A stretch of DNA of 64,000 nucleotides from Methanocella_A sp049676595 (GTDB taxonomy: Archaea; Halobacteriota; Methanocellia; Methanocellales; Methanocellaceae): the NCBI RefSeq assembly GCF_049676595.1, contig NZ_CP187259.1, positions 372,001-436,000 of the forward strand, read 5' to 3'. The notes below the pieces were generated by a model. That model ran no database searches. It was not told where the DNA came from and saw only the letters and a list, made by a program, of their open reading frames with translations. Made by a program: the position numbers and the translations under genes. This document shows, piece after piece, positions 1 through 8,294 of this stretch (the stretch's first letter is position 1; every line of letters begins with the position of its first letter).

Positions 1-19
1 CAGTAGCACTGCTAGTATT

Positions 20-496
20 TTAGTTATTGTCCTGATAGATGGCATCTGCCATGTTCCTCCTGTCAATGATCTTGTAGCTCACGGATCCCTGGACCGAGCG
101 GCCCTTCATGAATCTGACCGCGAACGAGCTCGCGTACTTTTCGGCATCGTCCGCCGTCTGCCACCGGTAGAGGCCCCGGAAGTCTCCCGTCTCCGGATCG
201 TACAGCCAGAGCTTGTGCCTGAAGCCGGGCAACCCTGCGAAGAAGGGCACGGGCAGGTTGAGGAAGATCTTGTTGGCTGCCGGGGACATGTTCGCCAGGT
301 GGAACCTGACCGTGAAGATCGCCTCCGGCTCCCCTGCTTCCGGCCGCAGGATTTCGATCTCCTTGACGATCTCGTAGTCCCTGCCTTCGAAGCTGATCGT
401 CTTACCCACCCGGTCCCCGGGAAACCTGACCTTCCCCGTTATTCTGCAGGCGATGTACCTCGCCAGCGAGGCCAGCGGGCTGAAACTGAGCGACAT
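20..496 (-). CDS. Small conserved protein, dimeric alpha/beta-barrel (YdhR-like) fold suspected
   Basis: 158 aa, soluble, no signal peptide. The C-terminal half contains GFRHKLWLYDPETGDFRG followed by a tryptophan and an ADDAEKYASSF helix. This resembles the GFxxKxWL..GxxGxYxW pattern of small ferredoxin-fold monooxygenase-like proteins; that assignment is from memory and tentative. The start has a strong purine-rich ribosome site (GGAGAGGCGGGG) just upstream. It lies 16 bp downstream of the cupin gene on the same strand, so the two are probably cotranscribed. No catalytic residue can be named. Confidence 0.6.
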   Translation of the reverse strand: MSLSFSPLASLARYIACRITGKVRFPGDRVGKTISFEGRDYEIVKEIEILRPEAGEPEAIFTVRFHLANMSPAANKIFLNLPVPFFAGLPGFRHKLWLYDPETGDFRGLYRWQTADDAEKYASSFAVRFMKGRSVQGSVSYKIIDRRNMADAIYQDNN

Positions 497-512
497 TTCC
501 CCGCCTCTCCTT

Positions 513-902
513 TTACAGCAGCGCGGGGAAGAACTTGGCCAGCAGGTACACGTCTTCCCTGTCTGCCACTATCCGGTGCCGGACTCCCTCAGGTATCACC
601 GAGACCACCCCGGGCTCGTAGACGAAGGGCTTGCCGTTCACGTCGGCCTCCGCCCTGCCCGAGATAATCTCGTGCAGCTCGTGCTTGTCAGCATGTACGT
701 GATCGCCGATCGCATGCCCCGCCTCGATTCTGATCAGGTGGCAGCTCAGCCTTCCCCCGGTCATGCTGCCGGTTACGAGGTGTTTGAGGTACACGCCTTT
801 GAAGGTAGAGTGCTCGTTCCAGGGCAGGCTTTCGACAGTGGCTGACCTGCCGTCTGCAATAATCCTGCCATCCCTGAACTTGCTGACCGCATCGCTTTCC
901 AT
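513..902 (-). CDS. Cupin-domain protein
   Basis: 129 aa from the chosen ATG; an in-frame ATG 24 bp upstream is rejected because GGAGG sits about 6 nt before the internal one. A single small cupin barrel is visible: GDHVHADKHELHEIISG gives the metal-binding His/His/Glu cluster of motif 1, and PEGVRHRIVA supplies the motif 2 histidine. Cupins of this size are metal-binding enzymes or sensors; the substrate cannot be told. It is first gene of a two-gene unit with the alpha/beta protein. A 12-bp inverted repeat sits upstream of it and recurs at the neighbouring TrmB gene, suggesting TrmB control. Confidence 0.8.
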   Translation of the reverse strand: MESDAVSKFRDGRIIADGRSATVESLPWNEHSTFKGVYLKHLVTGSMTGGRLSCHLIRIEAGHAIGDHVHADKHELHEIISGRAEADVNGKPFVYEPGVVSVIPEGVRHRIVADREDVYLLAKFFPALL

Positions 903-994
903 GTTGTCCCTCCGATCGGGCATCATCGACGCCCGTATATCGGTATTTATCTTAACAACTACTAATTGAGCCGCAAGCTATAAAAAGGTTTGGT

Positions 995-1022
995 ATTGGT
1001 AGTTTTATGAAAAACTACCAAT
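995..1022. promoter_or_regulatory. Candidate TrmB operator upstream of the cupin gene
   Basis: Perfect 12-bp inverted repeat ATTGGTAGTTTT / AAAACTACCAAT with loop ATGA. Its core, TGGTAGT-N10-ACTACCA, is identical in sequence and spacing to the site at 1846-1869 over the TrmB start. It lies just upstream of a TATA-like stretch (about 978-988, minus strand) that could serve the cupin gene. It also directly follows the TrmB stop codon, so a termination role is an alternative. Confidence 0.6.
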
Positions 1023-1846
1023 CAGACATGATGGCCTGGCTTGTGCTGCTCCGGGTAAACGAGGGGCATACGCTCCCAGAACGTCTGGAAAGCCGTCTGC
1101 GCGAGCATGTTGACGAGGGGGCTGCCGGTGGTGATCCCGGACCTGTTCTGCACGGGCAGCGGCGGCACGTACATGAACGTGTCGTCGTCTACGACCACCA
1201 GGAGGAGCCGGGTAATGTTAACCGGGGGTATCGGTAGCCTCATGTTCTTCAGGATGGGCTCCAGGTCGGTGAGGTCCACGCCAAAGGCATCCTTCATGGT
1301 CAGGTATTTCAGCCCGTACTTTTCCGGGATCGAAAGGTCGGTTCCAAAAGTGATGAGCTCGACGTCGATTTCCCTGCCCGTGAGGAATGCCAGGTAGTGC
1401 AGGTAAGCGTCGGGCAGGACCAGCTTGACCGTTTTTTTGGCGTTGGTCAGCATCTCCTCTATGGAGTTGCCAATGTTTCCCTCGCCGTACACGGTCCATA
1501 TCATGTCCGGCAGGGCCTGCTCGACCCTGCTCTCCTCGAGCTCTTCCAGCTCCTGCAAAGCCATCTCTTCGGCGCTGCGGTGGATCTCGGTGAGGTGCTT
1601 GATCGCTATCTTCGGCGGGGTGGCCCGGTACATGGCGGGCTTGGCGTTGACTACCTGGACGAGACCCTTGTCCATCAAGGTCTTTAAGCTCTGGTAGACG
1701 CTGGGCTTGGGCGCGTCCAGGTACTCGTAAATCTGCTTGACTTCCGCCCTGTCAAAGAGTACGAGGGCAGAGTAGACCTTGGCTTCGTATTCTGTGAGGC
1801 CGAGGGTCTTCAGAGAATCGACAAGATTGCTCGATAAGGGCTTCAT
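1022..1846 (-). CDS. TrmB-family transcriptional regulator
   Basis: 274 aa. Residues about 8-75 form the TrmB winged helix: LKTLGLTEYEAKVYSALV is the family signature, followed by the recognition helix in DAPKPSVYQSLKTLMDKG. A linker helix rich in Glu (about 85-110) precedes a C-terminal effector or dimerisation region. TrmB proteins are archaeal repressors or activators, often sugar-sensing. The start at 1846 is preferred over an upstream in-frame codon because the domain begins there and a TATA-like element lies about 40 nt upstream. The start overlaps an operator candidate, which implies autoregulation. Confidence 0.9.
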   Translation of the reverse strand: MKPLSSNLVDSLKTLGLTEYEAKVYSALVLFDRAEVKQIYEYLDAPKPSVYQSLKTLMDKGLVQVVNAKPAMYRATPPKIAIKHLTEIHRSAEEMALQELEELEESRVEQALPDMIWTVYGEGNIGNSIEEMLTNAKKTVKLVLPDAYLHYLAFLTGREIDVELITFGTDLSIPEKYGLKYLTMKDAFGVDLTDLEPILKNMRLPIPPVNITRLLLVVVDDDTFMYVPPLPVQNRSGITTGSPLVNMLAQTAFQTFWERMPLVYPEQHKPGHHV

Positions 1847-1869
1847 GGTAGTTTTCAGTAATACTACCA
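1846..1869. promoter_or_regulatory. Candidate TrmB autoregulatory operator
   Basis: TGGTAGT (1846-1852) and ACTACCA (1863-1869) are perfect inverted half-sites separated by 10 nt, overlapping the start of the TrmB gene. The same half-sites with the same 10-nt spacing occur at 997-1020 ahead of the cupin gene. Confidence 0.6.
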
Positions 1870-1903
1870 CTCGCCCCCGCATAAAGCTTGTTATGCCACG
1901 GGC

Positions 1904-2518
1904 CTAACCTTTCGCGCTCTCAATAGAGCGCAGCATCAGCCCGATCGAATAGTTCACGAACTCGTCCTGCATGCCGGTTGACGGGGCCGTGCTGATCACG
2001 CTGTCGATGGAGGCGGTGAGGAACAGCCCTGCTTTCATCGGGTCGAGATCGCTCTTCAGCGTGCCGTCCCGGATGCCCTCGTCGAAGGCCGCGAGGATCA
2101 TTCTGTTGTTGTCTCCGTGTATGCTCACCAGTTCGGCTTTATCCGGGAACTCCTTCTTCTCGAAGCCATTCGCCACCATATAGTTCAGGGTCGAGTAGTA
2201 GCCGGGATACTTGCTGCCGTAATCGTACGAGGCATACAGCGCATGCCTGATCTTGTCGATGCCTGTCTTGCCCTTGTTGCACGCTTCCCGGTACATCCGG
2301 TTCAGGATTTTTATGCCGCGAATGCCGATGGCCGCGATGATGTCGTCCCTGTTCTTGAAGTACAGGTACAGCGTTCCCCGGGCAAGCTCCGTCTCCTTCG
2401 CTATGTCATCCATCGTGACTTTCTCGAAGCCTTTCGAGAAGAGCAGCTTTTCGGCCGCGTCGATGATCTCGTTGCGGCGCCTGATCTTTTCCCTTTCTTT
2501 TCTCTCAGCTGTCGACAT
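1904..2518 (-). CDS. TetR/AcrR-family transcriptional regulator
   Basis: 204 aa. The N-terminal DNA-binding domain is clear at about 14-62: RNEIIDAAEKLLFSKGFE, VTMDDIAKE, ARGTLYLYFKNRDDI. The rest is the helical ligand-binding/dimerisation domain, whose ligand cannot be predicted. The promoter carries a palindrome (2551-2567) of form TGAC-N5-GTCA near the expected transcription start, and two more copies lie upstream of the neighbouring methyltransferase-lipoprotein unit. The protein probably represses itself and those genes. Confidence 0.92.
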   Translation of the reverse strand: MSTAERKEREKIRRRNEIIDAAEKLLFSKGFEKVTMDDIAKETELARGTLYLYFKNRDDIIAAIGIRGIKILNRMYREACNKGKTGIDKIRHALYASYDYGSKYPGYYSTLNYMVANGFEKKEFPDKAELVSIHGDNNRMILAAFDEGIRDGTLKSDLDPMKAGLFLTASIDSVISTAPSTGMQDEFVNYSIGLMLRSIESAKG

Positions 2519-2550
2519 TTCTCTCGCTCCGTTTTATTTCAAGTAGTCTT

Positions 2551-2567
2551 AATGACATAGCGTCATT
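2551..2567. promoter_or_regulatory. Candidate TetR operator (self)
   Basis: AATGAC-ATAGC-GTCATT is a perfect 6-bp inverted repeat with a 5-nt spacer. It lies 33 bp upstream of the TetR start and just downstream of the minus-strand TATA-like CTTAAATAAAA (about 2588-2598), the position expected for repression. Confidence 0.65.
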
Positions 2568-2629
2568 CGCTATACTACTTGTCATGATTTTATTTAAGCC
2601 TTTACCCATCTGGCCAGCCAGGCCTGGCT

Positions 2630-3067
2630 TCAGTCTGCCGTGATCAGCAGCGTGCGCCGGTCTTCGACGGACTGAAGCCGGCTGCCAGACAGCTCATAGT
2701 GTATGATCTGGCTGTCCTTGCCACAGACGACCTCGTAGCTGCCCGAGCCCAGGCTGGTCCAGGTGCCCGTGGTCTTGAAGATGCCCACGTTCAGCGGCCA
2801 GTACTCGTAGGTGCCGTCTGCTCCGAAGATCCACCTTGCGTCAGTCAGGTCGATGGTGTTTTTCTCGCTCTTGACGACGGGGTCTTCCATCTTCCAGGTA
2901 CCCACCACCGGATCGTTCGCCATCGCCGGATCTACCACTCTGTCAGCCCCCGAATTTACCGGAGCCTCGTTGTTCAGGACGGGGAGGATAGCCCCCGCTC
3001 CCACGCATCCGCATACCAGCAGGGAAACCAGAAGCACGCCTGCTGCAAGTATTATGTTGGACTTCAT
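2630..3067 (-). CDS. Secreted lipoprotein, function unknown
   Basis: 145 aa. A short basic start and hydrophobic stretch end in a lipobox (LLVCGC at about 16-21), so the mature protein should be lipid-anchored outside the membrane. The mature part has DPVVGTWKMEDP and GADGTYEYWP...GTWTSLGSGSYEV, a pattern typical of small lipocalin-like/META-like beta-barrel domains measuring about 110 aa. It follows the methyltransferase gene by 13 bp and is probably cotranscribed under TetR control. Confidence 0.8.
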   Translation of the reverse strand: MKSNIILAAGVLLVSLLVCGCVGAGAILPVLNNEAPVNSGADRVVDPAMANDPVVGTWKMEDPVVKSEKNTIDLTDARWIFGADGTYEYWPLNVGIFKTTGTWTSLGSGSYEVVCGKDSQIIHYELSGSRLQSVEDRRTLLITAD

Positions 3068-3080
3068 TTCCGCTTCCTCT

Positions 3081-3701
3081 TTAGATCACGAACGGGATGA
3101 ACATCTTAGTCTTCTGTTTGTACTCGGCGTAGTCTTTGCCGAACTCCTGCTCCAGCTCCTTCTCTTCTCTCCTGGCGAGGCCGTAGTACAGGAATAGCAG
3201 CAGGCCGTACAGCAGGATGAGGGGTATAGTAGCCCACTCGCACATCATGCCGAGCGTGATCAGGAAGAAGCCCGTGTACTGCGGGTGCCTGATGAACCGG
3301 TAGATGCCGCCGGTGACCAGCTTGCCCTGGCCGCTTTCCTTGCTCCAGTAGTCCTTGTGGATCTGTTTCCAGCCCAGGATGACGAGAGCGATGCCGAGCA
3401 GCATGAAGATGATGCCGATGTACATGCCCCACAGGCCTATGTACTGCCCCAGAGTGTGGCCCCAGAGCACGCCTTCAGGCAGCCAGATGCCGAACAGCCA
3501 GCCGATGATGTACATGCTGAAAGGCACGCCGAACATCTCCACTGCCATCGCGACGATGAAGGCCAGGTATGTCCCGGTCGGCTTAAGCTGGCTCTTCTTG
3601 TAGAACGGCATAAACAGGATGAATACGCCGAAGATCACTATCCAGGTGAGCACTGCCCACCACATTCCGAATTCAGATGCAGCTTCCCCTATTGTTGACA
3701 T
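3081..3701 (-). CDS. Isoprenylcysteine carboxylmethyltransferase-family membrane protein
   Basis: 206 aa with about five membrane segments. The C-terminal signature GGIYRFIRHPQYTGFFLITL, then REEKELEQEFGKDYAEYKQK, matches the SAM-dependent ICMT/phospholipid-methyltransferase (PEMT/NnrU-like) family, where the RHPxYxG and E-E motifs bind SAM. The true substrate in an archaeon is unknown; a lipid or small hydrophobic thiol is plausible. A GGTGAT ribosome site precedes the ATG. It heads a unit with the lipoprotein, and its promoter region has two TetR-type palindromes. Confidence 0.85.
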   Translation of the reverse strand: MSTIGEAASEFGMWWAVLTWIVIFGVFILFMPFYKKSQLKPTGTYLAFIVAMAVEMFGVPFSMYIIGWLFGIWLPEGVLWGHTLGQYIGLWGMYIGIIFMLLGIALVILGWKQIHKDYWSKESGQGKLVTGGIYRFIRHPQYTGFFLITLGMMCEWATIPLILLYGLLLFLYYGLARREEKELEQEFGKDYAEYKQKTKMFIPFVI

Positions 3702-3763
3702 TTAATATCACCGTTGAGTCGTTAATATGACACTTTTTCACTTTATGGTAACACGTCACTTAC

Positions 3764-3794
3764 TGACGCATTGTCATGTGATGACGACATGTCA
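3764..3794. promoter_or_regulatory. Two candidate TetR operators upstream of the methyltransferase operon
   Basis: TGAC-GCATT-GTCA (3764-3776) and TGAC-GACAT-GTCA (3782-3794) are two palindromes of the same form as the TetR self-site at 2551-2567. They are 18 bp apart, so on nearly the same helix face. A minus-strand TATA-like CTTATATAC lies at about 3801-3810, placing the sites near a plausible transcription start for the 3701 gene. The rest of the 3702-3935 gap holds no convincing gene. Confidence 0.6.
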
Positions 3795-3935
3795 CTACAA
3801 GTATATAAGGGTTTGCACCAGGGCCGCAGTGGCCTGCTTAAGGACAACAATCCCGCTTGACTACGTCGACACTTCCGGCCGGGGTGAAGGCTTAAGGGAA
3901 AAAAGATGAGCCTCTAACGGCTCCGGTCGATTATT

Positions 3936-5933
3936 CTATTTCCTGGAAACCAGGATGTACGCACCGGCCACGGTGACGATTACCGCTAACGTGCCGAGAA
4001 CGAGCCACGTCAGGAATCCTGAAGCCTGCGGTGTTACTGGAGGGGTGGGTGTCGGGCTCGCCGCGGGCAGCTCGGTGGGTGCTGTCGTGGGCGCCGGCGT
4101 AGCCGAAGGCTCCGTGCCCGGAGTGGGTGTCGGGGTAGCCGCCTGCGTAGGTGCAGGTGTTGGTATTACCGTCGGCATTATGGATGGCCTGCCGTACATC
4201 TCGTCCATCGAGACGGTGCCGGAAGGCAGTACTATCCTGTCAAAGGAAAGGGCCTTCGCCGTTTCAGCGTTATCCGCAATGTCAACGGATCTGTAATATA
4301 TCATGCTCAGGCGGTCGAAGGCGACAGGCACTATGTACTGTGTCCACTCATTGTTGTCGATCTTGTACTCGGTGTAATTCACACCAGAAGTAGTATCCGT
4401 AGCTGTCAGGGCGAACGTGTTGTCCATGATCGTGGCATCAGTAGTAGGAGCCATAGTATCGATGTTGATCACCCGGCTTCCGGTTCTCGAATTGCCTGCT
4501 CTGTCAGTGCAGTTCCAGTATACGGAGCTGGATCCTTCCGCTGCCACAGTAAAGGTTGTACCAGTATGCCAGCTCACGTTGTCCAGGCTGTACTGGACTT
4601 GATCGACGCCTGACCCGCCTGGATTATCTGTAACTATGAGAGAGCATGGTACCTCGACATTATACCACCCGTTATTCGGAGAAACCCCTGTAACTAACTG
4701 GACCGCAGGAGCAGTATTATCCACAAACAGACTCGCGGAACCCTCCGCTCCCGAGTAAAACACCTGGACCCTATGATTATTAGAATCAACTACGTAGACA
4801 TTGTCTCTACAATCAGCCACAATACCTGTCGGGGTATCGAACTGGCCATCGCCAGTCCCGGGAGTTCCGAACCGGGTGAGGTAGTGGCCGTTGCAGTCGA
4901 ACACCTGTACCCTGTCGTTATCTGTGTCGGCTACGTAGACGTGGCCGGTGCTGTTAATCGCAATATCGATAGGGAACTTGAATTGGCCGTCGCCTGTTCC
5001 GAAAGCTCCGAACCGGGTGAGGTAATTTCCATCGGAGTCGAACACCTGCACTCTGCGGTTAAATGTATCAACTACGTAGACGTGGCCGGTGCTGTTGATG
5101 GCAACCTCATATGGCATATAGAATTGGCCTTCGCCTAATCCAAAGGCTCCGAACTGGTTGACGTAGCTCCCGCTACTGTCGAACACCAGTATCCTGCTAC
5201 TACTAGTATCGGCAACGTAGACGTAGTCGGTACTGTTGATCGCTATGCCTATCGGGTGCCGGAACCGGTCGTAGCCCGTACCGTTAGTGCCTATTTTAGT
5301 GAGGTAGTTGCCGTTGCTGTCGAAGACCTTCACGCTGTGGCTATCTGCGTCGACCACGTAGGCGCGGCCGGTGCTGTTAACCGCGACACCTAACGCGTTC
5401 AGGAACTGGCTGTCTCCCGTCCCATAGGTTCCGAACTCGTCGAGGTAGTTGCCGTTGCTGTCGAACACCTGTACCCTGCCGTTATTAGTGTCAGTTACGT
5501 AGATGTAGCCTGTACTGTTAATCGTAATGCCGAATGGGTACATTAATTGGCCGTTTTCCCATCCACGGGTTCCGAAGGTCCCGTTGTTTACCGCGAGCTT
5601 GACTGTGTACTGGCCTTCAGGGACCTGACTACCGCCGTAGTCCCGGCCGTTCCAGGTTATCGATCCGGGTCCTGCATGCTGGTCTGGCAGGTAAGAGCTC
5701 CAGACTGTACTGCCCTCCGCATCGTTTATAGTGATAACGAGGTTACCGTTGATGATGTCGGGCAACGTGTAACTGATCATAGTAGTCGCGCCCGATCTGA
5801 AGGCGTCAGGACCTGGTGAGACTGTGATCGCCTGACCTGGTGCTGCCTGCGCCTCTGCTATCGAGTAGAGTGATAAGATCAAAATGGCTGCTATTACCGT
5901 ATTTGACACGCTGCGAAACCCGCTAATACACAT
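3936..5933 (-). CDS. Secreted NHL-repeat surface protein with C-terminal membrane anchor
   Basis: 665 aa from the chosen ATG, where an N-terminal signal sequence (NTVIAAILILSLYSIAEAQA) begins; the frame stays open 159 bp further upstream without a good signal. In order: signal peptide; FlgD-like Ig domain (about 30-115); six NHL repeats of about 45 aa with the core FDSNGNYLxxFGxxGxGxxQF; two Ig-like/OmpL47-like segments (TAPAVQLV..., YKIDNNEWTQY); a Pro/Thr-rich stalk (about 585-635) with many TP steps; a final transmembrane helix ending in SRK. The NHL repeats form a beta-propeller used for binding. The coding DNA is an imperfect tandem repeat of about 130 bp. Confidence 0.88.
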   Translation of the reverse strand: MCISGFRSVSNTVIAAILILSLYSIAEAQAAPGQAITVSPGPDAFRSGATTMISYTLPDIINGNLVITINDAEGSTVWSSYLPDQHAGPGSITWNGRDYGGSQVPEGQYTVKLAVNNGTFGTRGWENGQLMYPFGITINSTGYIYVTDTNNGRVQVFDSNGNYLDEFGTYGTGDSQFLNALGVAVNSTGRAYVVDADSHSVKVFDSNGNYLTKIGTNGTGYDRFRHPIGIAINSTDYVYVADTSSSRILVFDSSGSYVNQFGAFGLGEGQFYMPYEVAINSTGHVYVVDTFNRRVQVFDSDGNYLTRFGAFGTGDGQFKFPIDIAINSTGHVYVADTDNDRVQVFDCNGHYLTRFGTPGTGDGQFDTPTGIVADCRDNVYVVDSNNHRVQVFYSGAEGSASLFVDNTAPAVQLVTGVSPNNGWYNVEVPCSLIVTDNPGGSGVDQVQYSLDNVSWHTGTTFTVAAEGSSSVYWNCTDRAGNSRTGSRVINIDTMAPTTDATIMDNTFALTATDTTSGVNYTEYKIDNNEWTQYIVPVAFDRLSMIYYRSVDIADNAETAKALSFDRIVLPSGTVSMDEMYGRPSIMPTVIPTPAPTQAATPTPTPGTEPSATPAPTTAPTELPAASPTPTPPVTPQASGFLTWLVLGTLAVIVTVAGAYILVSRK

Positions 5934-6165
5934 ACCCCTGGATACTCTGGCTGACGGTAGACGAGAACAAGCCCATGTACTGAGTTTCCAGTCTATACCC
6001 CACCATTTTATTTGTATGCCGGCAGGGTATAAATACCTGCTTGAGTTGTCGCTCGTTATAAAAAAGGCCATAGCCGGGGCGTTGTAGCTCATAAGTTGCC
6101 AGGCTCCGGAAACTTTTTTAATGGGTACACACTATACTCTCTCCAGAGCAACCATCACAATAAAC

Positions 6166-6174
6166 TTTATATAA
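6166..6174 (+). promoter_or_regulatory. TATA box of the tRNA-His gene
   Basis: TTTATATAA lies with its centre about 32 nt before the mature tRNA 5' end, the spacing expected of an archaeal box A promoter with a short 5' leader. Confidence 0.7.
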
Positions 6175-6201
6175 CTGCGATATAGTATTGATGTTGCTTT
6201 T

Positions 6202-6274
6202 GCCGGGATGGGGTAGTTGGTCATCCTACGGGACTGTGGATCCCATGAGCCGGGTTCAAATCCCGGTCCCGGCC
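6202..6274 (+). tRNA. tRNA-His (GTG anticodon)
   Basis: 73-nt cloverleaf: acceptor GCCGGGA pairs with TCCCGGC, and the T arm is CCGGG-TTCAAAT-CCCGG. The anticodon loop CTGTGGA carries GTG with U33 and G37, closed by GGGA/TCCC. The discriminator base is C, as usual for tRNA-His. CCA is not encoded, and the base before position 1 is T, so G-1 would have to be added after transcription. The outermost anticodon-stem pair is a C-A mismatch. Confidence 0.92.
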
Positions 6275-6324
6275 CTTAAACAAACAAACTATTTAAACCA
6301 TTTTTCGGTAAGGATTTTCGCACA

Positions 6325-7410
6325 ATGACGATCGAGGAAGAGATTAAGGCAATCCAGGACGAGATTGACAAAACCCAGAAAAATAAGGCCACCGAGCACC
6401 ACATCGGCCGTTTAAAGGCTAAGATGGCGCGCCTCAAGGACGACCTGATCAAGCAGGCCATGTCCAAGGGCGGCGGCGTGGGCGGGTACAGCGTCAAGAA
6501 GAGCGGAGACGCTACCGTCACCTTAGTCGGCTTTCCCTCGGTAGGCAAGTCCACCCTTATCAACAAGCTGACCGACGCCAAGTCCGAGGTCGGCGCCTAC
6601 GAGTTCACCACTCTCGATGTCGTTCCGGGCTCCATGGAGTACAGGGACGCGAAAATTCAAATTCTCGACCTGCCCGGCCTGGTCAAGGGTGCGGCAGCAG
6701 GCCGTGGCCGCGGCCGTGAAGTCATCTCGGTCATCCGCGGGTGCGATCTCATCCTCATGATCCTCGACGTGTTCAACTTCGAGCACATCGCAGTCTTAGA
6801 GAAGGAACTATACGACGCCGGCATCCGCATCAACCAGAGCAAGCCTGACGTCACCGTCACGAGAACGCTGAAGGGCGGTGTCATCGTCACCTCCACTGTC
6901 GAGACCACCATCGACCACGAGACCATTAAAACCATCCTCGGCGAGTACAAGATGCACAACGCATTAGTGAACATCCGCGAGGATATCACCGCCGATCAGC
7001 TGATTGACGTGGTCCGGGACAACCGGGTCTACATCCCGGCTGTCATAGTCCTCAACAAGATCGACCTGGTCGACAAAGAGCACTTGAAGAAGTTCCCGAA
7101 GGAATCAGTCAAAATTTCGGCTGACAGGGAGCTCAACCTCGACCTGCTCAAGGACACTATCTACGACCATCTCGGGTTCATCAACATCTACCTGAAGCCC
7201 CAGGGCGAGCAGGCCGACCTCGAAGAGCCCATGATCATGCGGGGCGGCGCCACCGTAGGCGACGTGTGCGACAGGCTCCACAAAGACTTCCGCCGCAAGT
7301 TCAGGTACGCCAAAGTCTGGGGCGACTCGGCCAAGCACGCCGGCCAGAGAGTGGGCGTCGACCACAGCCTGTGCGACGGGGATATCCTAACAGTAATCAT
7401 TCAGAAATAA
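6325..7410 (+). CDS. DRG-family GTP-binding protein (OBG/DRG, TGS domain)
   Basis: 361 aa, full length for archaeal DRG. The N-terminal helical segment (about 1-60) is followed by the G domain: G1 GFPSVGKST (69-77), the TT of the switch region near 95, G3 DLPGL (about 115-119) with the Gly-rich KGAAAGRGRG that marks OBG-like GTPases, and G4 NKID (about 244-247). The C-terminal 75 aa form a TGS domain. DRG proteins associate with ribosomes and help stalled translation. A TATA-like CTATTTAAA about 30 nt before the ATG suggests a leaderless transcript. Confidence 0.95.
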   Translation: MTIEEEIKAIQDEIDKTQKNKATEHHIGRLKAKMARLKDDLIKQAMSKGGGVGGYSVKKSGDATVTLVGFPSVGKSTLINKLTDAKSEVGAYEFTTLDVVPGSMEYRDAKIQILDLPGLVKGAAAGRGRGREVISVIRGCDLILMILDVFNFEHIAVLEKELYDAGIRINQSKPDVTVTRTLKGGVIVTSTVETTIDHETIKTILGEYKMHNALVNIREDITADQLIDVVRDNRVYIPAVIVLNKIDLVDKEHLKKFPKESVKISADRELNLDLLKDTIYDHLGFINIYLKPQGEQADLEEPMIMRGGATVGDVCDRLHKDFRRKFRYAKVWGDSAKHAGQRVGVDHSLCDGDILTVIIQK

Positions 7411-7529
7411 CCGGGCCGGGCTACCCTGTTTTAAAGCCTGCATAGCTGCACCGAGCCCGACTGCTCTTTTTGATAAAAACCCGGCACATCATTTTTGTCA
7501 CGGTCAACCTGTAGTTGATGGGGATGATT

Positions 7530-7796
7530 ATGGGTATCAAAAAAATGGTCAAATACTCAGTCGGGGCGGCAGTCGCAGGCATCGCCGCTTACGAGCTCGC
7601 CAGGATGATGAAGAAGCCGGGCAGCAGCCGGGAAGAGCGGATGCAGACAAGGGAGTATGCTCCCTCACGAGAAGAGCGTATGCAGACCAGGGAATACGTG
7701 CCTCCGCAGGAGCGCATCGAGAGGATGGAAACCCCTGAATACAGGCCAGAAGAGCCGAGGGATCCCAGGGACTACCGCTCAATCTACAACCTCTAA
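7530..7796 (+). CDS. Short membrane-anchored protein with tandem charged repeats
   Basis: 88 aa from the ATG that follows GGGGATGAT; two earlier in-frame starts exist. A single hydrophobic segment (YSVGAAVAGIAAYELARM) follows a basic N-terminus. Then come near-identical 13-residue repeats SREERMQTREYAP / SREERMQTREYVP and a degenerate third copy, ending in acidic/proline-rich sequence. Not recognised; probably a small inner-membrane protein with an extended tail. The repeats also appear in the DNA and could have arisen by slippage. Confidence 0.6.
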   Translation: MGIKKMVKYSVGAAVAGIAAYELARMMKKPGSSREERMQTREYAPSREERMQTREYVPPQERIERMETPEYRPEEPRDPRDYRSIYNL

Positions 7797-7912
7797 GTGA
7801 GCCGTGACAATTCCGCCCCGGTTGAGGGGCGAGAACTCGCCTTCCAGCGCGCCCGGCATGTCCGTCAGAGCCGGCGCGCAGCCTTTTATTAGCAGAGCCA
7901 GACCTTGTACCT

Positions 7913-8074
7913 ATGGAACAGAATGTAGGCGAAGTTGATAGAATCATCCGGTTCCTGATCGGCCTGTTTCTCGTAGGCACAGGGCTCTTCCTGCTCTTCG
8001 AGGCGGCGACCGGCTGGTGCGCGACGTACGAGCTGTTAGGGATCAATACCAGAGAGACGCCTTATCTGAAATAG
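7913..8074 (+). CDS. DUF2892-like small membrane protein
   Basis: 53 aa, MEQNVGEVDRIIRFLIGLFL then a second hydrophobic stretch, ending EAATGWCATYELLGINTRE. The VDRIIRFLIG start and GWCxxYxLLGxNT end are the DUF2892 (YgaP transmembrane-like) signature. It is shorter than the two following paralogues because the middle hairpin is compressed. A TATA-like CTTTTATTAG about 29 nt before the ATG fits a leaderless transcript. First of three tandem relatives; function unknown. Confidence 0.75.
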   Translation: MEQNVGEVDRIIRFLIGLFLVGTGLFLLFEAATGWCATYELLGINTRETPYLK

Positions 8075-8294
8075 ATAGTTTATCCGTGGTTTCCCTAAAC
8101 AGGGGCTATCAGAATGCTATTAGCTTACGTTATCTCTAATTAACGGATTGTGACAGAAAAACGGATTTCTTTTTTCAATACACTATGCCATACCATCCTT
8201 CTCGAAACAAGTCCGGGTGGTACCACCCATGTCGCACTCGCTGATGCGAGATTTCCTGCATAGTCTTTATTCTCTGGACCGCGAAGGCTCAGTC

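Noticed and set aside
3727..3909. Sixty-codon frame in the TetR-operator region
   Set aside because: Covers operators and TATA boxes, rich in His/Thr/Cys, no homologue or ribosome site.
4790..5560. Tandem DNA repeat of about 130 bp suggesting an element
   Set aside because: It encodes the six NHL repeats of an intact surface protein, so the repeat is a coding one.
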